Source of the DNA: Serinus canaria
Taxonomy: Eukaryota; Chordata; Aves; Passeriformes; Fringillidae
Direction: 5' to 3'
Assembly (NCBI RefSeq): GCF_022539315.1
Contig: NC_066313.1
Coordinates: 21,241,059 to 21,305,058 of the forward strand
Length of the DNA stretch: 64,000 bases
Shown in pieces: positions 12,161-25,200 of the stretch; position 1 is the stretch's first letter; each line of letters starts with the position of its first letter. The notes beneath the pieces were generated by a model, which searched no databases, had not been told where the DNA came from, and saw only the letters and a list, made by a program, of their open reading frames with translations. The position numbers and the translations under genes were made by a program.

Positions 12161-12938
12161 GTGAACATGGGGGTGACAGCAGTCCTCAGCCCTGCAGCCG
12201 TGCCCTCCCATGTCGCACACGGCCCAGGTACCCTCCTGGCCATCCCTACGCTCCAAGCTCACAGCCCCTACTGTTGGAATTTGCTCTGGGAGGGGGCCAC
12301 GGCAGGTTCCCCATGGAGTTGATTGCTGTAATTCATTAGTGCTGTTGGAATAGTTTCCTATCAAAATGATTTTTGTAGTGTTCTGAGTTCTCCTCCCCCA
12401 ACTACAAGACATTCCTGCCTCTTTCCCTCCCTGCCTGAAGTTGAATGTACTCTTCTCCTACTTGCAAATCTTGGTACAATTAATATATTTGTGAGAAACA
12501 AGGGAGTTACATTGAGCACAATTTTTGGACACTCTTACTTTCTCTTGATTCCATTTTGTTGTACATTTACTCTGTTCTTTTAAGAAATATTGTACAAATA
12601 CAGATAAAGTCATGTGCCTTTAAAAAGACAGACCAAAAATTGGCATTAATGGTTGCACCTGTAGGGAAGAGAGATAAGAGCAAACCAAGAGCTAGAACCA
12701 ATAAAAAGCTGCTGTGAAAACTTGCCCAGCCTGAGAGCATCTTTATTGTTGGAGCTTAGGACATACCTCTGGGAGTCTGGAGTTTCCTGGGACCCTTGCC
12801 AGGGGGCTCAAAGACCCTGGCACGCAGCCCAGAACACCAGCGGGTTTGAGTACGAACCACGGAACAACTTAACACCTTTACATGAAGAGATAAAAGCCAC
12901 AACAGTTTAGATAATATAAAAATAAAGTACTCACAGGG
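12161..12938. other. Intergenic gap between NEPRO and the LTR, possibly retroviral in part
   Basis: No gene is recognised. From about 12720 the sequence changes character and runs without a visible break into the LTR-like block at 12939. This suggests that part of 12720-12938 is also retroviral (internal or longer LTR sequence), but I cannot fix a boundary. Confidence 0.35.
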
Positions 12939-13151
12939 TGTAAATGTAAGTTTTAGGATTTTTGGTATAGGGGTTTCTGTGACAAGATGGAGGGGTTTGG
13001 GTTTGTCTAGCTTTTTCTGCTTCTTCTTCTCTACCTCCATCTTGTCTGGTGATGTTGACACTTTTAGATTGGTCTAAAGAAGGAACTCACTGTCTAACAT
13101 AGATGATAGGTATTGGAAAATAATTGTAAATATTGTACACGTAGTTTGTAG

Positions 13152-13160
13152 TATATAAAG
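13152..13160 (+). promoter_or_regulatory. TATA box of the LTR, candidate SPIRE-like promoter
   Basis: TATATAAAG lies 114-122 bases before the ATG of the SPIRE-like gene. A start 25-30 bases downstream (about 13180-13190) would give a 5' UTR of roughly 85-95 bases made wholly of LTR sequence. This is inference from spacing; no transcript data are available. Confidence 0.5.
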
Positions 13161-13249
13161 ATAACACCGCCCTTGGGGAGGCAAAGTTCCTCTGACTGTC
13201 CTGCCGAACGGATCTCAGCTGGACAGGGAGAAAGAATTTTATAGATAAG

Positions 13250-13258
13250 ATGCAATAA
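13250..13258 (+). other. Two-codon upstream ORF in the LTR-derived leader
   Basis: ATG CAA TAA lies 24 bases before, and in frame with, the SPIRE-like ATG. Its last five bases overlap the LTR AATAAA. It is a minimal upstream ORF that could reduce translation of the main frame if transcripts start in the LTR. Confidence 0.45.
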
Positions 13259-13273
13259 ACAACCTGCAGGGAA

Positions 13274-16200
13274 ATGGAGCCTGCAGGGATTCCAAAAGTG
13301 TCTCTAGCTGAGCTTTTGAGTTGTTTTGAAGAGCCTGTGAGTGAAGAGCAGGCCTGGGCTATTTGCTTTCAGTGTTGCAGAAAAATAGAGCAATTGGCCC
13401 ACAGCTCAGCACTCCGTTCTGTGTTCATAAAGGGTTCTGAGAGCATCTTTATCCATGCTGATGGTACTGCTTCCTTCAAGGTCTACCACGAGTCTGGTAA
13501 GAGCATAGTTACCTGCAGATGTCAAGGGTTTTTTTTCCATAACAGGCTGAAATGTGAGGACAAAATAGAGAAAATTTCTTTTCCTCTGCTTTTTTTGTTT
13601 TGCTTTCCCCCCTTTCTTTTCTGTGTATGTTGTCATGAAGCTATTCTCTTGCCTATACTTCATTTCAGAGGACTGTAGTTGAGTGATAATACAGGTTCAT
13701 GACCTGCTAAATTCTCTAATAGTGCTCCGAGTTGGGCAGGGGGAGAGGGGAGCCATGCGGCCGGAGGGAGGTAGGCCAGGCCTGGGCCGAAGGGTGGAGG
13801 AGAACATTGCAAGGCTTCGGGCAGCCATCCCCCATTCCCCCTCCCACCCGGAGGGAGAGAGACAGATAGAAAGCAGCCTGTGCCAGTGATAGCACGGCTG
13901 GCGTGAAGGAGAAGGGGCGGGTGCCCAGCAGAGCAGCCAGCCATGGGAGTTCATGAACCAAACCGGCAGAGCCTGAGACTTTTAACCCTTCTTGGGATGA
14001 TGGAAACCTTGCAAATGCTGATTCCTCCTGAAGTTAATAAGATTGAGAGAAGTTGAGAAGAAACCTGAGGAAGAAGAAATTTGGAAGGTTTTCATCCTGT
14101 GTTCTGTGTGTTTTTTCCTTGTAGTTTTAGGTTAATAAAGTTTTTTTCCTTTTAATCTTAAGTTGGAGCCTGCTTTGCTCTGTCTCTGATCACATCTCAC
14201 AGTAGATACCAGGGAAAGAGGTATTCTCATGGGGGCACTGGCATTGCGCCAGGCTCAAACGATGACATCCTGTGCCTCCCCTGGAGGTTGGATTTCAATT
14301 AGCAATCAATAAAATGCAGTAGCTGTTACTTTGGGCTAATGCTCACAATAACATGAGGCTCCCATGGTGTTTTCTGGGACTCCCCAAATACAGGTCTACT
14401 TTCCCCAGGTAGGACAGACTTTAGTCAGAGGAGTTAGTTACCTTATTACAGACAATGTGTCATTTTCCTCTCTCTTAAAAAGGGTTCTAAAAGCTGTTTA
14501 TCAATTCCTGCACAGCTGTCTTTTTCCCCTGATCCTTGTTTTTCCCTTTCAGATGTTGGCAGCATTCAGCAGTCAGAGGACAAGGTAAGCCTGTGTGTTT
14601 ACGTTCATTTTGTGTGCGGATACAATCCTGTTGTAGTAGAAAGCCTGCTCAGGAGATGCAAATATCTTGGGAAATTATCAAGGTGCTTGAATTTACTGTG
14701 GCCTGTGAGAGTGGCTCCCCTGCAGCCTGGAAAGGGAAACAAAATGCTTGGACTGAACTCAAGTAAGACAATGGGATTGGGAATCAATGTGCAGAGATGC
14801 TGTCTGCTGTGGCATAGGCCACAGTCTTGTTGGCCTAATGACATATATCTTAGGGGTGCCAGTTAAGGCCGTTTAAAAACTTTAAACCAGCTTAAATGGG
14901 GGTATTTCTCATCCTGAGAGATGTGCTCAGTCCTCAGGAGCAAAAGAGTATGCACACATGGCTGGAAAATAAGAGCTGTGATGTTCTCCACAGTGCTTTG
15001 TGCTAGATTGCTTCCTTGGTCTCTGTCTGCAGCTGTTGGAGTACTTGGGAAGGGCGATCTATGAAGCCCTGGACTGGGGAATCGACAGCCAACTGGAGCG
15101 AGAACTGAGTGATCCTTTGGAGAAACTGCTGTGCCTCATGTTGAAACTGGACGAGAAGGCAACAAAACCACCAGTCACCCTGCAGGATGTTATCAAGGTT
15201 TCCTTCTTCCCCCTTAGAAAATATAGTAGCTTTAGAGGAGTTGATGAAACAGTGCTGTTGACCAAGAGGCAAGACCATTTCTGGGAAAAAGCTGGATGGG
15301 CTGTTGGAGGATAGAGAGGGAACATTGGCCTTTTCCCATCAGAGGGAAAAGGCAAAACCATTTAAGATGTTTGTAAGTATCCATGGAAAATAATTAAGAA
15401 GGAAGACTGAGTACAGCTCTCCCACAGCTATGTCTACAAAGCCCTTCTGTACACAGTCTCCAAATGCAATACCTAGAACTCTATGCATATTGAAAAACTC
15501 CCTTTCCATAGTATTTGGCTTCTGCAAAGGCTGGGATTTGAATGTCTCAACTCAAACAGATGTTTTTCTCTCAGCCATAATTTAAAGATATGAGAAACTT
15601 CCCATCCCTCTGTCTGATCAGGACAGGGAAAAAGAACAGGGCAAGTGACTCCATCTGCTGTGGGGTGCTGTTCTTTGGACTGGAGTCTTCCTCTTTTAGG
15701 TGCTTGTTTCAAAGCACACCTTATGGAAAAAAGATAAACAAATTACACAGCTACTTCCATTATTATACATAAAATATTGACTATCTTCCTTCATTGTTCC
15801 TCTGTATCTGCAGTAGAAAAAAAATATAAAGGGGCAGTGAAGAGGATGATTTTTAACCATGGCTTGCAGAAACAGAATCTTGCTTTATTCCATCCTACCA
15901 TGTTGCTTTCTTAAAACTTCAAGATCTTTTCTAAATAGCTGCACTTCTTTCAGGCTTGTGAGGAGCAATTGTCCAGGCCTTCTGAGGCTACCAGCCATTA
16001 TGAAATTACCTGTAAGAATCTGTTTACTGAGTATATGGAACTACAGGAGCTTTTGGCTGTCATCCAGACCTCCAAAGAAGTACGTTTAGCTGCTATTCCC
16101 TGTACCTTCACACACTCACCAAGTTCTAAAGTAACCACCTCATTGCATTGGAAACTTCACCTGGATGAAGTTCTGTTTTTGCAATGTGAATAGCTGCTGT

Positions 16201-19200
16201 CTTGGAACTATTTTTATTTATTGTAGTGTTTGAAAGTTTAAGTGTTTGGAGCTTCTTGGCTTTTCAGATAAACATAAGTAATTTATGCTGGATAGACAGG
16301 AAATCACTGAGGAATGTAGAGTGATGACCTCATATGCTTGCTTTTCTCAGAGACTGAGAGAAATGGCTGTGGAAGATCGGGTGGAAAATCCCATTCAAAA
16401 GAAGAAAACCCATGGTGTAAGAGATTAATTTTTTTCATTATGGGGGACTGGGGGTTTTTGGTCAGCGTTGGCTCTCTGAGGCTTTCCATTGATTCTTCTA
16501 TGAAAAATAGAGCATGAACACAAATTGAGCTACTTAGGTTGTTCAGGAGCCTGAGTAGTTAAAGACTTGTTTGCAAAACAAACTGGGGAGTGAACTTGAA
16601 GTTAAACTATTTCATATGTCAACCTCACGTGGGCTTTTATTCTACCCAAAGATTGTCTTTGTGGTAGAACTTAAACCACTTCTAAAATTGAAATTGGAGG
16701 TAGTCTTTGGAGTAAATGCCCACAAGTAGTTATGCAGGCTGTTTCTTCCCACAAATGAGCCCCAAATTCTAGCTCTTGACAGGAACTGACACCTGCCAAA
16801 AGCAATCTGCTCCTTTCTCATAGCTGGACTGAAAATTCCCGGAAAACTCTTCTGTTGTTGATAGTCCTGGGGTGGACTAGTTCACTCTTATTATGTGGGA
16901 TCTCTGTTGGCCAGGACTGGCAGGAACTGAAGGCCAGTAGCACTGTCCATCTTTGTGGTTGTGCAGCTTCAGCAGCTCAAATAAAGGAGTGAAAGAGGGT
17001 GAGGAGATGTCCCTCCTACCTTCTGTGCACTGCCTTTCTTGTCTTTGCCTTCTGTGCTTCCATAGATGTTGGACTGTGTGTTTGGGGCAGGGAAGGCAAT
17101 TTAGTGTGCTTTTTTCAAGGCCCTACACAGTCAGGCTCAATCAGAAGCAAATAGCTCTTCAGGCTGGAGCTCTGCCCAGCATAAACAAATGCTCTGTAGT
17201 CTGGAGTCTGTGGAGACAAACAGCAAGCCCTGAGAGACTTGTGGACTCACTCCCTTTGTCTAGATAGCACTTGCTTTGAAGTGTGCTCAAACTATTCGTA
17301 TGAAAATGTTTGTGAAATGTGTGTTTGGGCATATTCTCAATTTTGTGATCTATTAAAATAAACTGGCAAGCTATCTCAAACCACAAACTCATCAACTGCT
17401 GTAGCTCTTTTCTGCAGGGAATACATGAATAAATACGTGGGCTTTGCCATGTGGCCTGAAGGCCAGTGTATTTGGCCTCTGCTCCTTCAGGAGACATGAA
17501 CTCCAAAAGCTGGATGTCTGTTGTGAATCCTCTGCCTCTAGTTTCCAAGTCCTTAAGCACCAGCTGGTTGCATTGCTCTGACAGTCTCTTAAGTTTAAAA
17601 TAACCAGGATGCCAGCTTATTTGGAGTCCCATAGGTTAGAGCTGGTGTCTCGAGTGGTGCTAAGCAGGTAATGTGCTCTATGGACCACACTTTTTCATGC
17701 TGACTGATACAAAACAGATCTTCTGAAATGCAGACCACATCCTGACAGCATGCAGTGTTGTACAGTTTCAGCAGAGCTTACATGTCCCAAGTTGATGTTC
17801 ACTTTGAAATCTAAGCAGTGAGACCTATTAGGAACACAGCTGTCTTAGCACTCACCTGTTTGAACTCAAGGTAATGGGTTTATAGTGTTGTAGCATTTTA
17901 TGTTGTACTTCATAGGTTGTGGAAAGTTCAGGAGCTCAGGTGGCTTTTGGCAATATACCAGATGGCAAAAGTAGAGTAATTGCAGTGATTCAGTCAGTAG
18001 GGAAATAAAAGCATGAGTGATAATGATGTCACCAATATCTGAAAAATGTTTTGGGTGTGCAAGTTGCGCTGAAATGGTCAGCTGAAGGCAATTCTTGTCC
18101 CCAAACTAATGTGGCAGTATTACAGTACAGAAGTCTCTCTAAGTCAGGTCATGTCTCTCAGTCAAGTCACCATGTGAAATACAACTCTATAAAGTGCAAA
18201 TGTCTTGGGGTAAGCTATTTCGAAAGTTTCTAGTACTGATGAGTTTGCCCAGACACTTTTATATGTTTTCCCACGCTGTATTAAATGTAGCCTAGGAGAT
18301 ATGGCAAGTGTTTGGTCATACTTTGAGAGTTCTAGCTTTCTGGAGTTGAGGTATGACTACCATATCCAGGCTAAAACAATCCAACAAAAATATCTGTCTT
18401 CTTGAGGGCAGCCATCAGTCAGAGCTTGCATAAGACTCTTTTGTAATTATACCAAGATATCTGAAGGGATAAATAGAGAGAAGATGCTTCATGCTGTAAG
18501 TAGAAAACAGAGAGAAGCCGAAGTCAAATACTTTGTTCTGAGTCAGTTTTCTAAAATGTTTTGCTTCCCTTTCACTGTTTATAATACAATGACTTGTTCT
18601 TACTCAATTTGCCACTGGGGTCCAGATAAGCTGTTGATTTAGCACTTCCATTACAATGTTGTCTAAACATGCTATTGAGTTGATTACTTTTTTTCCTGTC
18701 TTTAGCTTTTGTTGGGTTATACTGCATGCCTGAACATCCTCAGATGCTAGAACAGAAACAGGATGAGCAGATGTCAGGGTTTTCTGCTTGTGTCTCTAGG
18801 CTGAGACTGCTAACCTATGCTGCTGTTAAGTATGAGATCCCTTGCCTGCTTGTCTTTCTCTTTTGTTTCTGTTCTCTTCAACCCCTGGTTTTCTAAAAAT
18901 TTGGAGGATTTTAATGGTAAGATTTGGGATTTCATTCCCACTGTTTCCTAGGAACCACTAATATGAAAATACTCTGGCACCTGGAGCACTTGCAGAAAGA
19001 AAATGGTCTATTTATTTACTGGGCAGCAAAAGCTGTATTTTGCTGAAGTACATCCATAAAGTTAATGACAATTTTTGGGAATGAGCCTGGTGAGCCTGCT
19101 ATGAGTTTCCTTGTTGTAAATTAACTTCTGCAAATAAAAGCAATTCTCTGCTTTGGTACTGCACCCTGATCTGGAAGCGAGTAGAAGGGCGTGTTAAGGA

Positions 19201-22200
19201 CACAATTCTTTGTTTCTGAATTACTTCAGCTGCTAAGTGTGCCCTGTTACATGGAGGGAGGGGATGCTGCTCTGTGAATTCTAGCCAGCTACTGACTTGG
19301 CCCTTGCTGGTTTCTCCAAGGCATCCCCGTGGCACAGTGTCGTCTGTGAGCTGCAGGCTGGTGTGAGTCTGCGCAAGGCCGCTAAGCAGCCACGGCGTTG
19401 TGCGTCTCCAAAGGAACGTATCCGCACTCCCTATGAGCTGCTTTTGGATGACATTCAGCACAAGAGGTACGCCCTGCAGAGGGTGAGTGATTGGAGTCTG
19501 CAGACAGCTTTAGAAACATCTGCTCTGCTTCATTTCTGAGCAGCATGTGTTGAGACCTCTTCTCCAAAGGTTTGTCTTTTTCAAAGGTACATCAAAGTCC
19601 AGAAGTGTCTGGGGTTCCCTGTCAGCTGCAGTTCAACATTAGATCGCCCTGTTTGTCTACCCAAGTACTTAATTTCCAGTAATTTTTTTAAGTCAGGACT
19701 AGCCACGGTTTCATGAATCAGAACAGTAAACCTCTTTTCCCTCCAGGGTCAAGCACTCACTTCCCTGCAGCAGTTATTCTGCCCTGCACACAACAGTTTC
19801 ATGGAACTCACTCTTGCTGCCTTGTGCTTTCCACCTTGGACACTTGTGTCCTTCCAGACTCCTTTAGCTGAGCTGCACCTGGAATCTTTTACTTGTTGCT
19901 TTGCCTTCCCAGATGCTGTGCTGTGTATGCAAGTGACACAGATGCACTTCTGAGACAGTTCTCTGCTTAGCCTAAGGCAGAGGTCTCTGGGCAGTGCACT
20001 CAACCACTGCAGGAATTTAGGGTAAAAAATGTTGAGCCCCTCACAGGGAGGGGTAGAGACTTCCACCTTCACCACTTGGTTGGTGAAAATGGCCAGATAC
20101 AAAAACGTCTGGGATGCCTTCAAAGGCTTGTGATGCTCTTTGCTTGCTGCAGCTTGAGCTGGGAATGATGAGCAGATCTAAAATATTGGCACAAGGCCTT
20201 GTGGCATTGGCGCGCTTTGCAAACAGACGTCTTGGCAGAAGATGAGACGCAACTCTTCTTGTAATAAAGAGCGGTATTACAAAAAGTGAAAACTTTGTAT
20301 ACTGCACTAGACATCAGCTTTTCTTCCTCTTTGTTGGTGCTGCTAGAGTGTAGAAGGTTTAAAAGCTTCAGCTAAACCATGCACCTCTGTAAAATCCCAG
20401 CTCTTGCTTGGCTTGATTGTGGCTCAAGCCTCCAGGTAATGCTATGTCATGTGTTTGCAAATGGTATCTTGATGGATATGTAAATAAATAGTATTGATAG
20501 GGAGAGAGTGCATCATAACTAGCTTATATTCCTTGCAATGTACTACGTGTTAATGCACTGTGCAGTACAGAACTGTAACTCAAGGTGGCAGGATGATCTG
20601 GGTCTTGAGTTTCCTTTTCTTCTTTTCTTTTTCTTTCCCTTTTTTCTTTTTAGTAACTTTTTCTTTGGTCCAAAGAAAAGAAGCACAAATATGTTTGAAG
20701 AGTAGTAGTCAGAAATGCTGAAAGAAAGCAGAGTGCTACTGCTCAGGTCTTTGTGAAGGCTCTTAAACCAGGATTTCCCCATCTGCAAAGACATTTTAAA
20801 GCTTCTCTAGCAAACAGTGGTCTAATTTGCAAATGAATGAAAGCACAGCTACTGTGGTAGCGTTGTTCTACCTGCACTCCCACGTGTTCTGAAGTTGTAC
20901 ACACAGTTAAAGAAAATGGCATAGCCTCAAAATACGAATAAGTGAACAAGGCAGCTAAAGACATGCATGTGCAATTGACGTTTTTGTTAGTTCTCTCCTA
21001 TGCAACAAGCACAGGGCTTGATGCTTTTACATGAACGTCTGCCCTGCAATTCTATCTTGCTATTGTTCCTAGTTTATGTCGGGCTGTAAGCCAGTCTCTG
21101 GGACTCTGGCTGAGGCATACAGCTGCCTGCTGCTACAGTTCCTGTTACAGCCTTGTTGACCCGTTCAATTGCGCTCCGCCCTGGAGCTGAGCTTTAACTG
21201 ATGGATATGACGTGACCATGGTGCTTGTTGGGATCACTCCTGACATTAATATCTGAGTGCAGTGTTTTCTAGCTGCTTCTCAGAGCAGCTGGGGGTAGAA
21301 GGCTTTGTGTTCCTTGTTCAAACCCCTAAGGGCTGTGCAGTACTTCTGATTGCCTCTGGTTGGCCGAGGGCAAATCTTTCTCTCCCAAAACTCCACAAAA
21401 GGAAACATTATTCCACACTTCCGAACTCCTTGTTTTGTTTTGGGGGGTTGTTTGTTTGTTATGCATTTATTTGGTGTTTATTGTTTGGGGTTTTTTTATA
21501 AGGTGGGGGTTTTTTTTGTTGTTTTGGGGGGAATTTTTGTTTGTTTTGAGCTTGTTTTGTTTTGGTTTTTAGTGCCTTCTCCATCTCCCCGTTCCCAAAT
21601 GCTGATTTGTATCATTCACTGTGCCACTGAATGGCAGAACGTATAAGGAGCAAAGAGCTGTTTCTTAAGCATCAGTTCTGCTCTTTCAGGTGACCATCAA
21701 GCAAAAACACAGGTCCCCCAAAGCTGATGTAGCTGCTCTCAAGCCTCATCTAGAGCCGGTAGGTGACCTGGTGCTGCAAATGATGATACCAAAACAAGGT
21801 AATTCTGGAGGTAACAGGACATTTTGAAGCAATATAAAGCTAATACTTTAGCTACTGGTTTGTATATAGGAGGGAGTTATCTTAACCATACTCAACTTTT
21901 GAATTGACCCTCCTGCCAAACATGGTGCTAGAAAAACAAGAGTTGACATCTTCGTAGAAGAAAGGTGATCAATCTTCCTACTTCCTCCTCTGCTTCTTTA
22001 ATTTGCAACATTTTTTTGGTATTGAAAGAGCTCCTGGAGTTCTTGATTCCAAATTTGAGAGTTGCTTGTCTGTCTGTGGAGCTATTTTGGGAGCACTGTT
22101 CTTCAGTAAACCACGTTACATAGACTTTTGGTTCTTTAACTCCTGGCTCTGTCATGAAAAGCTTGACTGTTTGGTTCTGGGATTCAGTCTGAGCATATCC

Positions 22201-25200
22201 TGAAATTCTGTGGAACAGAACTTAAGCCCTAACACATCATGTCTAGCACAGATGCTCTGGCATACAAACACGAATCTGTTTTCTGTAAATATTTCTGCAT
22301 GAAATGCAATCGCCTAACTGAGGAAAACAAATATGAATTATAAAAGCAGAAAATCTTAGCTTTATTTGCCCAGTCTGAGCTACTTGGATAAATGTTCGGT
22401 ATTGTGGTTAATATATTACTGCTGAACTAGAAGGACTTTCATATAGAGACTAATATAATCAAATTTTTGGTTTTTTGCTTTTCTAGACAAGGTAGAAACA
22501 ATGCTGTTGAGATGATAAAGCATTGAGTTTGAGTTGAATTAATGAGTTGGATTAGTCACAGTCTCTTGAACTGTTCTCCAGTGTTGCTATGTGTGAGCTG
22601 GAGCCAAGAAAATGGTTCCAATGTATTCCATGTGTTGTGTGGGAATGATTATGCCAAGTTGGTTCCTGAACAGATGCCACTTTTAGTACTAGTATCCACT
22701 ACTGGAGTTGGGCGAGAGAGAGAACAGGTGAATTGGGAACTTCACTAGCTTGGCTGGAATTTCCTAGCTGTGGAGTGCAGGGGGGATTAACTTTATATTT
22801 CAAGAAGAAACAGAAAGTTTCTAAATGTACCCCACTGATTTTTCACTCTCCTCCCCTTCTGGCTGAGCCTTGAACATTTCTGATCAGCCATGGGTATCCT
22901 GGGTTTTGTTAGGCAGCAGTACTTCTGATGAAGTGGCCTTGGTGTCTCTTTATGAACATCCTGTCCTCTGGTCTACAGGAAACCACTCCCAAGCTGCCTG
23001 CCAACCCCTGCCTTTCCTCCACCAGGCCATCAGGAGTATCCTGCATCAGCTCAGGTCAGTGCACTTCTGGTGGCACAGCTAAACTAGGTGACAGAGTACA
23101 GCCAGTGGCCTGATGGGCTCCCAAACCCTTTGGCTGGGCTCAATGTAGGCTTCGTTAATCACCTGAAGATACTTTGCAGGACAAGTTCCAATACTAAATA
23201 AAGAGTCCGGGGAGGTGCCCTTAGAAGATAATTTCTCTGCAGTTGACTGAAGCTTGTGTAGCCCCTGCAGCTTCAAGGCAATGATTGCCCGTCCCCAAAG
23301 GCCTGACTTGGAATTTGCAGTAAAAGCTAAATGAGTGGTTTGAATATTCAAGTAGAAAGTGCAGCGCTTCATTTTATTAAACTAAATGGTGCTAATGAAG
23401 CCTCATCAATGCCTACTGACAAGCATAATTACTGTAACCTCTGCTTTTTATGTGATCTGAGCAGATGGGCTGGAGGGGGAGAGATGTAAGCCTTGCTACC
23501 TTCAGAAGGCAGTGTTGTGCTTTTGAGTGTCCAGCCCTCAGGATGAATACTTAGAAACTGACAGTGGGTTTTCTGCACCCTAAAACTTTCTCTTCCTACC
23601 CAGGTCTTGCTGCAAATTGCACTCCTCCCATGAGTGCACCCCCACCAGGAGACATTAAGCCCAAGTGTTTCCTGAGCACTGGCCAATGGCAGCTGCCTCC
23701 TCACAGAGGAAGGTCCAGATCTTTAGAGAGAGGCCTTCAGAGCAAGGAGCTTGTAAGTCCAACTTGTCAGCAAGCAGCCTTGGTCTGATATATCTGGTAA
23801 TGACTTGCACCATGATCCTCATGAAAGCAGTAAGCATGCTCTGTGGTTTTTGTCTTGGAACATATGGTATACCCATCTGAAGTTGGTATGTTATTCTCTC
23901 CTTGGAGACATCTTAAGAGAAGACTGGATGCTGTAGTATCCTTGTGGTGGCTTCCTCCTTTTAATGACATGAAATAAACTTGTTTCTACTACAAGAAGAG
24001 GGACATACCATGATATTCATTGAAAGTGTCCACCAAGGCTTCCTCAAGCAAACTGTAATTGAGAGTGGAACTATCCTGCTTTCTTCATGTCCATTCCTTT
24101 TCTCTAGATTCTGATACGTTCACAGGTATCTTTTAAGCTTCAGTAAGGAGCAATAAGTAGTTAACAAAATGTGGATAGCACAGCATTAGTGACTTTTAAA
24201 TGTATAATATATGTAGAACTGAAGTTATCAGGCTCTGAATGATGGTTGTGGGAGAAATACTGGGGTCTATGTGCTTCCATGCAACCCTCTGAATTATGGC
24301 CTCAGCCTGTTCTGCCCTCACAAGGTCTGTTGTGCCCTTGTCTCTTTCTTTCCTTCTGCATCCCCCCTGGCCCCACCTTGGCAAGTCTCTAACTGACCTC
24401 TGTGATGCTTCTTTGTTCAGCAATGTGGTGGGGGATGCAGATGTGTTGGGGATTAAAGCACAGCTGTCTCCTGGCTGAACCACGAAACTACAGCTTCCAT
24501 TTGTATGTGGCCAGGTCTTGGGGAAGTGAAGGACAAGAGAGTGTTGTGCTGTGGAAAGCAATTTTGTATCCAAGAGAGGCTAGGGTGGCATCTGTTCTGA
24601 AATCTGCTTGAAAACTGTAGCAACCACTCACCTGCCTGTAATAGTTTCTCTGCTGGTATTGTCAGAGTCACCTGATACTCCCCATCACAAGCAAAACAGG
24701 GTTTTGGACAAATATTCTCTGTACCCTTTGGGACCCAGTTTTGAGATGACCTCCCCAAATAGCTGCTTTCTTCAACTTCATCTGATGGTTAACTTCTGTC
24801 ATTCAACAGGACTGTCCCTTTTCTACCAAGTGGCCATCACCAACCATTGCTGACCTGATTGAAACCAGATATGCAAGGATGGTGCTCTTCCAAGGAGGTA
24901 GTGCTGGTGTCTTTCCAAGAGCAAAGGTATGTTTCTCGTCCTTCTCTTTGTGCTGCTCTTGCCTTTTCAAAAGCTGGCTGGTTTCATAGCCCTCTGTGCT
25001 GAACTGCAGAGGCACCCTCTGCCTCAGCTTATCCTGTTCAAAACAGCTGATCTGAGTTTGGCCCTGGGCTGGAAAAATCTTTTAGTATTTCTGCAGTGAT
25101 GGCTTCTAATCTAGCTTAAGCTGTATAAATTGTCTAGAAAGTAGCTCAGCCTAGCCTTTGCTTGTTGCTTCTTGTCTGATTTCCATGCAAGGAGAGCTGA

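Larger units (their letters stand above)
12939..13268 (+). mobile_element. Truncated retroviral LTR abutting the SPIRE-like start codon
   Basis: The block starts TGTAAATGTAAG and carries the U3 pattern of songbird ERVK-type LTRs as I remember it (for example GACAAGATGGAGGGG and CACTGTCTAACATAG). A TATA box (TATATAAAG) lies at 13152-13160 and an AATAAA at 13254-13259 in the same orientation, about 100 bases apart, as expected for the U3-R part of an LTR. The U5 end and closing CA are missing: within 15 bases of the AATAAA the sequence becomes the first coding exon of the SPIRE-like gene. No target-site duplication is seen. The left boundary is uncertain. Confidence 0.7.
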
